Assembly (NCBI RefSeq): GCF_017921895.1 | Contig: NZ_JAFIDN010000011.1 | Location: 1 to 64,000, forward strand | Source: Natronogracilivirga saccharolytica | GTDB taxonomy: Bacteria; Bacteroidota; Rhodothermia; Balneolales; Natronogracilivirgulaceae | Direction: 5' to 3' | DNA: 64,000 nt | Shown here: piece by piece, positions 1-7,544 of the stretch | Position numbering within the stretch: position 1 is the first letter of the stretch | Layout of the letters: each line of letters starts with the position of its first letter | The notes under the pieces: model-generated | The model's input: only the letters and a program-made list of their open reading frames with translations | Databases searched by the model: none | What the model was told of the DNA's origin: nothing | Position numbers and translations under genes: made by a program

Positions 1-91
1 TTCTGGCAATATTGGCAGGCCGGTAATCAAATTGAATTGCGCTGCGGATGTGGTATCTTTCCCACAGTGCGAGGTGTTTGTATGGCTTCAT
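1..91 (-). CDS. IS30-family transposase, N-terminal fragment (runs off the left edge)
   Basis: Read on the minus strand from an ATG at 91-89, the frame stays open to the window edge and gives a peptide containing YKHLALWERYHIRSA followed by NIAR. This is the layout of the N-terminal helix-turn-helix of IS30-type transposases (a 'LTxEERYxI' segment, then 'xxxIAxxL'). Only about 30 residues are visible, so completeness of the element cannot be judged. A perfect 26-bp palindrome lies about 50 bp upstream of the start. The alternative, a random open frame, is possible but the motif match is good. Confidence 0.55.
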   Translation of the reverse strand, partial: MKPYKHLALWERYHIRSAIQFDYRPANIAR

Positions 92-143
92 GTGCTCGAC
101 TCTTTGGTAGGAGAAAAGACGGAAGCTGCAAAACTTCGCGAAA

Positions 144-169
144 AATCCGGGGGGCTAGCCCCCCGGATT
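144..169. repeat. perfect 26-bp palindrome
   Basis: Two 13-base arms (AATCCGGGGGGCT and its exact reverse complement) meet with no spacer. It sits between the IS30-type transposase start and the toxin-antitoxin pair. It could be part of an insertion-sequence end, a transcription barrier or an operator; the sequence does not decide. Confidence 0.7.
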
Positions 170-332
170 CAAACTTTTCTCCCAGGATCGGGCACTTCAA
201 ATGTTAATTAGCCAGAATCGAACAACAATTTCCATTTTATGTCATTATATTTAAAGAAATGTTCGCACCTAAAACTGATTGTCATTAGCTTGATTCCACA
301 TTTTCTCTCTTTGCCATAAGTCATTGAATGAT

Positions 333-551
333 ATGGACCTACAATCTTCAAAACTCGAATTGGTCAAACTGATTCTCAAGATCGATAATCAGCAAACCAT
401 CGATAAGCTCACTGAAGTGCTCAAAGAGCAAGATCACGATTTTTGGAATGAGCTCAGTGATCAGCAAAAAGAAGAAATCAAGCTCGGCATCAATCAACTC
501 GATGACGGCCAAAGAATAAGCCTGGAAGAATTTATTTCTAAACATTCTTGA
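333..551 (+). CDS. antitoxin of a ParE/RelE-type pair
   Basis: A short acidic protein of about 72 residues with the motif DFWNELSDQQKEEI followed by IxQLDxGxxISLEEF, the usual signature of small Bacteroidota addiction-module antitoxins that bind a ParE/RelE-family toxin. A TTG nine bases upstream (324) is in frame, but the ATG at 333 gives the normal family start. The toxin gene begins one base after its stop, so the two are probably translationally coupled. It is expected to neutralise the toxin and repress the operon. Family assignment is by pattern, not by search. Confidence 0.75.
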   Translation: MDLQSSKLELVKLILKIDNQQTIDKLTEVLKEQDHDFWNELSDQQKEEIKLGINQLDDGQRISLEEFISKHS

Positions 552-552
552 T

Positions 553-870
553 GTGCTTAAAGTCTACCTCTCTCCTTTGGCTGAAAAGAAGTTATCGTTA
601 CTTCTTGAATTTATTGAGCAACAATGGGCAAAAAAGGAACGAGACGAGTTCCTGCAAAAAGTATTAAACGCATTCAAAAGAGTAGCTACTCATCCTGAGA
701 GTTGTCCAAAGTCGGATACTTTCCCGAATCTGTTTAAATGCGTTGTGAGTAAACAAACATCATTTTTCTATCGATTCAACTCTGAAGAGCTTGAAATTAT
801 AACGGTTTTTGATAATCGTCAGGACCCACATAAAATTGATTCTGATATCAAAAAATATTTTAGCCAATAA
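553..870 (+). CDS. ParE/RelE-superfamily toxin
   Basis: A protein of 105 residues starting at GTG 553. The opening LSPLAEKKLSLLLEFIEQQW, the central FKCVVSKQTSFFYRF and the final ITVFDNRQDP are the three landmarks of ParE-like toxins of the RelE fold: an N-terminal helical hairpin and a C-terminal beta-sheet with the 'vfdnRqdP' end. ParE members poison DNA gyrase and RelE members cleave ribosome-bound mRNA; which applies here cannot be read from sequence. It lies directly behind its antitoxin. The pair is AT-rich compared with the right half of the window, consistent with acquisition. Confidence 0.8.
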   Translation: MLKVYLSPLAEKKLSLLLEFIEQQWAKKERDEFLQKVLNAFKRVATHPESCPKSDTFPNLFKCVVSKQTSFFYRFNSEELEIITVFDNRQDPHKIDSDIKKYFSQ

Positions 871-946
871 TGAGAATTATAAATTTTGGGATATGCGTTT
901 TAAAATCCACCCTCATCACTAATTATCTGAGTCCCCCTCCTCCAAT

Positions 947-1906
947 ATGTTCGATTTGTTTTTTCTTATCATTGGCATTGTTTTACTTACCATTGGTGGG
1001 GAGTTATTAATACGGGGTTCCTTGAGCGCTGCTTCTTTTTTTAAAGTTTCCCCTCTTTTATCAGGTCTTATAATCGTTGGCTTTGGTACATCAGCACCAG
1101 AATTCGCTGTCTCGGTGGATGCTGCAATTAATCTTCGTGCTGATATCGCAATTGGCAATGTAGTTGGTAGTAATATTGGTAATATCTTGCTCATTTTAGG
1201 TCTGTGTGCACTCATAAAACCACTAGCTGTGCGTCCCCTCGCTTTGAAACGTGATGCTTTGACTGTTATGCTTTCCAGCGTGTTGCTACTGGTATTGGTG
1301 GGAGGAAGCAGCCTCGCAAGATTTGATGCCATCATCCTTGCAATAGCATTGTTGGGTTACTTGTTATTGGCCTATTTTAGCCAGCGCCATACAAGCTCCC
1401 CATCCGCTGAGCTTCACAAAGCTGAAGCAACGGAAGTTACTGGAATTCCAGGCTCAACCCTTAAAACTATTGTTTACATACTGCTTGGTTTACTACTTTT
1501 GATTGCTGGGGCTCAGGTTTTATTATTGGGTGCCATTGGAATAGCCGAATCATTTGAGATTTCAGAAGCGTTTATAGGTTTAATTTTAGTGGCAGTAGGT
1601 ACCTCATTACCTGAATTGTCAATATCTGTATTGGCGACGATTCGGGGCCATGCGGACGTTGCCGTAGGGAACATTCTTGGTAGTAATATTTTTAACACAC
1701 TCGGTATATTGGGTGTTTCAGCAATGCTGCAACCACTTCCCGTTAACCAAAGAATACTAGATTTTGACTTATGGATAATGTTGGGTGTCTCCATGTTGCT
1801 GTTCCTTTTTTTGTACACGGGAAAAAAAGTTACCCGCAGGGAAGGGTGTATTCTACTTTTTGGATATCTCGCTTATGTATTTTTCAGTTTCACTTTGTTT
1901 AGTTAA
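947..1906 (+). CDS. calcium/sodium antiporter, CaCA family (YrbG-like)
   Basis: A membrane protein of 319 residues with the internal duplication diagnostic of the CaCA superfamily. The first alpha repeat has GFGTSAPEFAVSVDAA and IAIGNVVGSNIGNIL, and the second has AVGTSLPELSISVLATIRG and VAVGNILGSNIFN. These acidic 'GTSxPE' and 'GNxxGSNI' motifs form the ion-binding site that exchanges Na+ (or H+) for Ca2+ across the inner membrane. Length matches the bacterial YrbG type. It stands alone between the toxin pair and an attC-like sequence. The ATG at 947 gives a typical hydrophobic start with no cleavable signal needed. Confidence 0.92.
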   Translation: MFDLFFLIIGIVLLTIGGELLIRGSLSAASFFKVSPLLSGLIIVGFGTSAPEFAVSVDAAINLRADIAIGNVVGSNIGNILLILGLCALIKPLAVRPLALKRDALTVMLSSVLLLVLVGGSSLARFDAIILAIALLGYLLLAYFSQRHTSSPSAELHKAEATEVTGIPGSTLKTIVYILLGLLLLIAGAQVLLLGAIGIAESFEISEAFIGLILVAVGTSLPELSISVLATIRGHADVAVGNILGSNIFNTLGILGVSAMLQPLPVNQRILDFDLWIMLGVSMLLFLFLYTGKKVTRREGCILLFGYLAYVFFSFTLFS

Positions 1907-1937
1907 CATGACTAATCGAGAAAATTCACAAAAACGC

Positions 1938-1975
1938 ATAACAAGCGCTTCAGGCGGACTGGCAGTCGCATTTTG
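1938..1975 (+). repeat. possible integron attC half-site
   Basis: Some 30 bases after the antiporter stop, the stretch beginning AACAAGCGCTTCAGGCGG and continuing ACTGGCAGTCGC resembles the left half of Vibrio-type attC (VCR) sites. I do not find the matching right half with a terminal GTTRRRY, so this is at best a decayed or partial cassette boundary. Confidence 0.3.
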
Positions 1976-2052
1976 CCCAATTAAAACATCTCGCCCAGCC
2001 ACTTAAACGCAAGGCCGATAAATATAAGTGCCGTGCCCATCCCCAAAAATCA

Positions 2053-5000
2053 TCACCCCGCAACCAGCTTTCTTCCACTTTCCAATAAAGAAGCCGGCAT
2101 CGGTTCCTCAAGTCGCCAGGTTATGCTCATAGGTTGTGCCCCTTCATGCGTCACATATTGCACAGGGCCCAGAAAAACATAGCCAATGGTATTGCCCCAT
2201 TTCGACTTTTTCCGCTCACGTACGAAAAGCAACACGTTCTTGCCTTTATCACGTTGTTGTACATATTCCTGACCTCGACCACGATCGGGTCGGGCAGAAT
2301 TCTGTGACTGCCAGTGGAATAGTTCTTCGTTGATGGCATAATCGTGGTACATGGTGGTTGGTGAGTATTCTTTTTCACTTTTCTCCAGCGTGACAAATAG
2401 AAGCTCGGTATTGGTTTCACCAATGCGTGCTACCCCCTCTTTAATTGACTTTGATTTTCTAAAATCATTGAATCCGAAAGCTGTCAAAATCTGATCACGA
2501 TGGTAACGCGCATGAAATCTAAGGGGACAAGGGTATCCAGGTCGAAAAGTTTTTTCTTCTACTTCGATTCGGGCGATAATCCAATCCAGTACCTGCACAA
2601 TTTCAGTACACATCACAGGATGTGACCCGATATGTTCTACAGCCCGCGTCAAGGAGCTAAATCCTGCTTTAGCCGGCGGGACGCTCCATATATCGTAACA
2701 GAGCATCATAGCCATCAACGCGTGTTCTGGTTCTTTAAAATCAGAATCGTCCAGGCTGGATACCTTGTTTTGTGCGAATTTCGCCAACAGCTGCCTTATA
2801 AATCGGAAGTATCCCACACATCGATTGGGCAACCATTTCTGGAAAATAGCTTTAGTAACATTCTTTTCGAGAGATTCGGAAAATCCCGGTATTAAGCCGG
2901 CATCGGCGCACAAACGATGAAAATTTTTATCCCGCTTGTATATTTCTTCCGGGTCCAAATGGTAAAACTCCAGAAAGTTCTCAAGTGTAAGTGGTAGTGT
3001 CGACTGATGCTGAAACTGCCTGATTAGATGGCGCATATGAGCATGGGTGCGCCGTGTGTTTCGGCGGATATTTTCGATAATTCGATCTCGGGCCACTCGC
3101 TCAAGTGTAATGGAACACCCCAGTGGCAGATTCGGAAAATCACGTTCGATTTCGCGTCGTGTGGATGTGTCCGTCTTGCCTACCAATGCCCGGAACTTAT
3201 GTTCGTAATCGTACTCCTTGCGGGCATTTGCGACATAATCCAACACTGTTAAACACTCCTTGCCATCCGAATTGCGCAATCCACGCCCAAGTTGCTGCAG
3301 AAAGACAGTCAAACTCTCAGTGGGACGTAAAAACAGCACAGTGTCCACCTCCGGAATGTCGAGACCTTCATTAAACATATCCACCACAAAAAGGTAGTTA
3401 ATATCGCCTCGTGCCAACTTCAGACGCAGCTCTTCTCTCCGGATGGCATTCTTGCTGGTAAGTACAGCGGCCCGGAAACCTGCAGAGACAAAGCGTTCCG
3501 CCATAAACTCAGCATGCCTCATATCCACGCAAAAACCCAAGGCACGCACTTTGTGCTCATCGACGGTGTATTTGCGAATGCTATCAATAACCTCACCGAC
3601 ACGTGCATCAGATGCGGTGTAGACATGGGACAATTCTTCGGTCGCATAACCTCCGCGTCGCCAGGTCACGCCTGAAAGATCGACACTATCGGTGATGCCG
3701 AAGTACTGAAATGGACAGAGCAGTTTTCGGTTGAGTGCCTCAGGCAGACGGATCTCCGCGGCTATCCGATTGTCAAAATCACGCAGAATGTCTTCACCGT
3801 CCATGCGTTCGGGCGTGGCCGTGAGTCCAAGCAGCACTTTAGGTTTGAAATAGTCGATGATGGGACGGTAACTGGACGCAGCAATATGATGCACTTCATC
3901 CACTACAATGTAGTCGTAGTATTCCTTACTCAGCGAAATTTGATCCCATCGGCTATTGAGTGTCTGGACGGATGCGAATACGTAATCAACATGAGTGGGC
4001 TCATAGCGACCAGTCCATAATTCACCAAAATTCTGATCACGGAGAATACCACGGAACGTGGCCATTGCCTGCTTAAGGATCTCCTCTCGATGTGCTATGA
4101 ATAGCAATTTTGGACGAGTGGTTGTATTCGCTTGCCTTTGCAAATTTTCTTGTTCCTCTTCCTCCTTTTTACAAAACCTGCGATAATCGAATCCAGAGAT
4201 TACCGTTTTTCCCGTACCAGTTGCAGCAACTATCAGGTTACGCCAGCTGTCATGCACTGACCGACGAGCGCTGAGTGTTTCCAATATCCGCTGCTGAAAC
4301 GGGTACGGTCTCAGATCGAAATAAACGAAAGATGGTGTGGCATCATAAGACCGACGTGCATCCCGCAGTGCACTGGTAAGCCGCTTAGCTTCATAGGGCT
4401 CGAAATCGTAATCATTCCAGTATGTTTCAAAAGTCTTTATGAACTTGTCGATGATATGGCTGATTTCGCTGTTTGTGACCTTCAAGTTCCACTCCAGTCC
4501 GCTGGTGAGTGCGGATTGCGAGATGTTGGATGAACCTATATAGGCGGTATGAAAACCCGTGTTGCGCCGGAACAGATACGATTTGGCGTGAAGTCGTTCA
4601 CTGCCGGTATTGTAGGAGACTCGGATTTCGGTATTCTGAAGTTCATTCAGAAATCGGATGGCCTTTTCGTCGGTTGCACCCAGGTAAGAGGTGGTAATAA
4701 CACGCAGGCGTCCACCACGGCCGGTAAATTCCCGCAATTCTTGCTCGAAAATCCGGATACCAGTCCATTTGATAAATGAAATGAGCAAGTCAATACGGTC
4801 TGATGACAGAATCTCCTTTTTAAGCTCGCTCTCCATGGTGATTCCTGCGCGACTGCCAGTGAAAAGCTCGCTTTGAGTGAGACGTGTAACCGGAGTGATG
4901 CGCTTTAAGTGTTCTTCGAGGTTGGAAAATGGCGCATTATTCTGGTCGAAAACGGCAGTAAGTACCTGGCCACCGGCCTCAATAAGATCCTCAGATAGAT

Positions 5001-5262
5001 CCAGCCGTCGTGTGCTTTGATTCAGCCGCTCGATAAGCTCATTGCATAGTTGGATTTGCTGTTTAATACCTTCGTGATCGGACCGATATTCACCAAGGAC
5101 CGACTGCATAATCCGGGAAAGATATCGACTCAGGTATAAGGCGGCCTCTTCGGGATCAAGTGGTTCCTTTGCAATATGATATTGGCGTTGATCTTGTTCC
5201 TCAAGCTTACGTTGGAGCGTCCTGCTGATGAGTTGTTCGTAAAGTCCGTAAGTGAGAGTCAT
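2053..5262 (-). CDS. PLD-nuclease/DEAD-box helicase with DUF3427-type C-terminus
   Basis: A large protein of 1069 residues. Residues about 155-255 form a phospholipase D-like nuclease domain with one HxK motif (LHAKSYLF, residues 224-231, then YIGSSNISQSAL). A superfamily II helicase follows: Walker A AATGTGKT at 346-353, FIAHREEIL, DEVH at 455-458, LTATPERMDG, and the motif VI region LQQLGRGLRNSDGK. The C-terminal third (from roughly residue 800) matches the general layout of DUF3427, which is usually found on such proteins. Proteins of this build are common in defence islands and are thought to act on foreign or damaged DNA; the actual substrate is unknown. It is a single-gene unit, with the ATG at 5262. 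Confidence 0.85.
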   Translation of the reverse strand: MTLTYGLYEQLISRTLQRKLEEQDQRQYHIAKEPLDPEEAALYLSRYLSRIMQSVLGEYRSDHEGIKQQIQLCNELIERLNQSTRRLDLSEDLIEAGGQVLTAVFDQNNAPFSNLEEHLKRITPVTRLTQSELFTGSRAGITMESELKKEILSSDRIDLLISFIKWTGIRIFEQELREFTGRGGRLRVITTSYLGATDEKAIRFLNELQNTEIRVSYNTGSERLHAKSYLFRRNTGFHTAYIGSSNISQSALTSGLEWNLKVTNSEISHIIDKFIKTFETYWNDYDFEPYEAKRLTSALRDARRSYDATPSFVYFDLRPYPFQQRILETLSARRSVHDSWRNLIVAATGTGKTVISGFDYRRFCKKEEEEQENLQRQANTTTRPKLLFIAHREEILKQAMATFRGILRDQNFGELWTGRYEPTHVDYVFASVQTLNSRWDQISLSKEYYDYIVVDEVHHIAASSYRPIIDYFKPKVLLGLTATPERMDGEDILRDFDNRIAAEIRLPEALNRKLLCPFQYFGITDSVDLSGVTWRRGGYATEELSHVYTASDARVGEVIDSIRKYTVDEHKVRALGFCVDMRHAEFMAERFVSAGFRAAVLTSKNAIRREELRLKLARGDINYLFVVDMFNEGLDIPEVDTVLFLRPTESLTVFLQQLGRGLRNSDGKECLTVLDYVANARKEYDYEHKFRALVGKTDTSTRREIERDFPNLPLGCSITLERVARDRIIENIRRNTRRTHAHMRHLIRQFQHQSTLPLTLENFLEFYHLDPEEIYKRDKNFHRLCADAGLIPGFSESLEKNVTKAIFQKWLPNRCVGYFRFIRQLLAKFAQNKVSSLDDSDFKEPEHALMAMMLCYDIWSVPPAKAGFSSLTRAVEHIGSHPVMCTEIVQVLDWIIARIEVEEKTFRPGYPCPLRFHARYHRDQILTAFGFNDFRKSKSIKEGVARIGETNTELLFVTLEKSEKEYSPTTMYHDYAINEELFHWQSQNSARPDRGRGQEYVQQRDKGKNVLLFVRERKKSKWGNTIGYVFLGPVQYVTHEGAQPMSITWRLEEPMPASLLESGRKLVAG

Positions 5263-5464
5263 AATGGAAAAGACACGTCAAGATGGCTTAAATTTTGTCT
5301 TTCTATCCAACTTATTCCAATTTTGATTATTAACCATGGTACTTACGATGAAAAAACACTGCACCTAGAGAATCCATACATCATACTGCTTTTCTTAAGA
5401 CTTTGGGTACTCAATCAATGCTATTAATTTCATGCCTGACCAGGCAATAATTCAAAATTTTACC

Positions 5465-5562
5465 GCAGCTGTTGTCCTCGCAATATAATTTACGATTGAC
5501 CTCCAGCATAATCTACGCCACCCGCTTGTCATTGCCATACCAGGCAAGTGGCACGATGTCGC
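5465..5562 (-). pseudogene. C-terminal fragment of an N-formylglutamate amidohydrolase-like gene
   Basis: The minus strand reads DIVPLAWYGNDKRVA, a stop, then IMLEVNRKLYCED. The intact gene at 10575-11330 encodes TIVPLAWYGKDKRVA followed by SIMLEVNRKLYLED. The fragment therefore carries a nonsense codon in place of serine, and its 5' side is joined directly to a transposase-like fragment. It is one of three copies of this gene in the window, and only the one at 10575-11330 is intact. Confidence 0.8.
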
Positions 5563-5680
5563 CCTTATTGGGCGCAGATTCCTCCAGAAAGGCATTACGT
5601 TCGGCTTTCATCATGCCGTTCAGGGTCATCCCCATGACCTCATTCAGACCGTTTTCTAGTTGAAGGTGGGTGGCAATGAG
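5563..5680 (-). pseudogene. transposase fragment, IS256/mutator-like (tentative)
   Basis: The minus strand gives LQLENGLNEVMGMTLNGMMK followed by AERNAFLEESAPNKG, preceded by a stop. The pattern 'NGLxxxxxxxLNxxMKxERxxFLE' is like the N-terminal portion of IS256-type transposases. The frame runs without interruption into the amidohydrolase fragment (junction near 5563), so it is a chimeric scrap. Confidence 0.45.
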
Positions 5681-5773
5681 TTAGCTGAGTTGTACTTTTG
5701 TTATATGCATTGTCTCTTTGCGTTTGGTTTTGGTTAGTTTGGTCGCTTGCCAAACCTACGCAAGGAGATTTTT

Positions 5774-5938
5774 TTATGCTACCTCAGACACACAAAATGG
5801 TGAAGTACCTTTCAACGTTACTGGCATATCCATGGAAACTTCATGCACCTTGGCCCGATCCAGCAGCGGCAGTTTCTTCAGAACCCTTACCAGATCAGCT
5901 GTCCGGATTATAGTTTCGGCTCTATCCCCAAGGAATTG
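5774..5938 (-). pseudogene. ISL3-family transposase fragment
   Basis: About 54 codons on the minus strand read IIRTADLVRVLKKLPLLDRA followed by KVHEVSMDM, then a short unrelated tail and a stop. The segment 'xVLKxLPxxxRxKVxEVxxDM' is what ISL3-type transposases have just before the first catalytic Asp region. The rest of the transposase is absent. Confidence 0.55.
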
Positions 5939-5977
5939 ATTTAATACGAGTATTCTATCTTAAATTAAGTGGATTAC

Positions 5978-6268
5978 TTATGTGTACATTGAATAGTGTG
6001 AGCTATGTGAGCTGTGTGAGCTGTGTGAACTATGAGAGCTGTGAGAACGGTGCGAACTATGTGAAGAGTGGGATCTATGAGAGGTATGCTGATTAGATGA
6101 ATAAAATTCACTGCCATAAATCTCATTTGCATGTTTCAATACGAGTCCGTCATTTTCTTCATACTCATTATAAACAATATCTTTTGCAGATAATATGCTT
6201 GTTTTTTGAGTAATAGAAGTTCCAATAAATATAAATCCAGTAAGTAGAACAGTTAATAATCTTCTCAT
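5978..6268 (-). CDS. hxsA: HxsA, His-Xaa-Ser repeat precursor peptide
   Basis: A 96-residue protein and presumably the substrate of the two radical SAM maturases upstream. Residues 1-20 (MRRLLTVLLTGFIFIGTSIT) look like a Sec signal or membrane segment. Residues 21-60 are a polar acidic spacer. Residues 61-93 are eleven consecutive H-x-S tripeptides, x being T, R, S, S, R, S, S, S, S, S, Y, followed by MYT and the stop. The start is fixed by a strong GGAGGAG site (6271-6277), one of few good Shine-Dalgarno sites in this window, which suggests strong translation of the precursor. It is last in hxsD-B-C-A, 157 AT-rich bases after hxsC, so a separate promoter is possible. The modification and its role are not known to me. 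Confidence 0.9.
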   Translation of the reverse strand: MRRLLTVLLTGFIFIGTSITQKTSILSAKDIVYNEYEENDGLVLKHANEIYGSEFYSSNQHTSHRSHSSHSSHRSHSSHSSHSSHSSHSSHYSMYT

Positions 6269-6425
6269 ATCTCCTCCAACTACTCTTTTTTCTAATGAAT
6301 ATTAAATTTCTGTTTCGTTGCAATTTAAACTTAGATTTTTAATTTGTCAACAAACTAGTTAGCAAATATTCAGAATATATATGTTGTTGTTTATTTTTGT
6401 TTTGATCCTATATGTTTGATTAGCT

Positions 6426-7544
6426 TTAATTATTCATTACAGGTTGAATTTTTCTACTATGAAACTTTTCTGATGATGCAAAAAAACCTGGACATTCGGA
6501 TTTAATATTGCATAATTCACATTTCTGGACATAAATATTTTTCCATTCTGAAATTGATTTAACCGCAAATCTTCTTATTTTTTCTGGTAAAATGCATAAT
6601 TGGCTATTATATATTGATACATGCATATCCCTATAGTGTAATATCAGTACTGCTTTTTCTAATTGTTCGTTGTAGTCATATGGGTCAATCCAGAGTTCAT
6701 TGATATTATTAATTGCATGTCCCGTTGGCTCCATTTGCATAAATGCAATCTGATATACAAATGGCATATTTGAGTAGATAAACTCAGCTATATTTGCCAA
6801 TCTTTTATAGTTGTGCTTCATTACAACAACACGTATACCAATTTTTACATTGTAAGAAGCAAGGTTATAAATACCTTTTATTGTGTCATAGAATGTTTTT
6901 GTACCTACTATATTGTTATGTATATGATCTATATCACAATACAATGGTATTTCTATAACTGTTCTTTCATTTATACAGCTTGCATAATCATAAGCATATT
7001 TCTTATCCTTAAATTTTATACCATTTGACAATATGTTTATATGTATTTCAGGTTGTCTCTTTTTGATTTCTTTAATTATACCAAATAATTGTTCACCTAT
7101 AACAGTGGGTTCACCTCCAGTCAAGCCAATCGATTCCGTTTGTTTAGGTAGGAGTCTTATATATTCAATATTGAGTTTAAATCTATCTGCTTCCTTTTTA
7201 ACTGGTGGTTGGGAACACATTATGCAATTAGAGTTACATCTCCCAGTAATAAATATCGCATTATGTTTTGATCCTTTTTCGTAAACAACATTTATTACGC
7301 CACTGGAGTCGATTGTAACTATATCACCATTATTAAGCTCATCAGTGTTACTTACACCCGATACACCTTGCTGTTCGCTTAAAAGCTTATGACCTGTAAT
7401 TATAGCTTTATATTTCCCTTTAATATCTATTTGATCAGTTACTAGGACATAGTCTTTTCTTCTTAAAAAAGCCCTATTTTCTTTTACTATTATTCCAATA
7501 ATAGTCTCTTCTAGATTATATGGTTCCCCAAATAGTTGCTTCAT
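6426..7544 (-). CDS. hxsC: HxsC, His-Xaa-Ser system radical SAM maturase
   Basis: A radical SAM enzyme of 372 residues. The CxxxCxxC cluster motif is C-NSN-C-IM-C (Cys 103, 107, 110 from the chosen start), binding the [4Fe-4S] cluster that cleaves S-adenosylmethionine; GLTGGEPT follows as the SAM-contacting glycine motif. A C-terminal CELCNIKSECPGFF suggests an auxiliary iron-sulfur site. The roughly 100-residue N-terminal part before the cluster motif fits HxsC. I place the start at 7544 because its ATG overlaps the hxsB stop as ATGA; an in-frame ATG at 7577 would add 11 residues. It is presumed to act on the HxsA repeats together with HxsB. Composition is strongly AT-rich like the rest of the operon. 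Confidence 0.88.
   Translation of the reverse strand: MKQLFGEPYNLEETIIGIIVKENRAFLRRKDYVLVTDQIDIKGKYKAIITGHKLLSEQQGVSGVSNTDELNNGDIVTIDSSGVINVVYEKGSKHNAIFITGRCNSNCIMCSQPPVKKEADRFKLNIEYIRLLPKQTESIGLTGGEPTVIGEQLFGIIKEIKKRQPEIHINILSNGIKFKDKKYAYDYASCINERTVIEIPLYCDIDHIHNNIVGTKTFYDTIKGIYNLASYNVKIGIRVVVMKHNYKRLANIAEFIYSNMPFVYQIAFMQMEPTGHAINNINELWIDPYDYNEQLEKAVLILHYRDMHVSIYNSQLCILPEKIRRFAVKSISEWKNIYVQKCELCNIKSECPGFFASSEKFHSRKIQPVMNN

Noticed and set aside
1976-2045. Minus-strand peptide with FIGLAFKWLGEM as a membrane-protein end
   Set aside because: Too short, without start or family context; may be a remnant but cannot be supported.
5985-6090. 9-bp tandem array that could be taken for a CRISPR or satellite
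   Set aside because: It is in frame within hxsA and encodes the regular H-x-S tripeptides, so it is a coding repeat.
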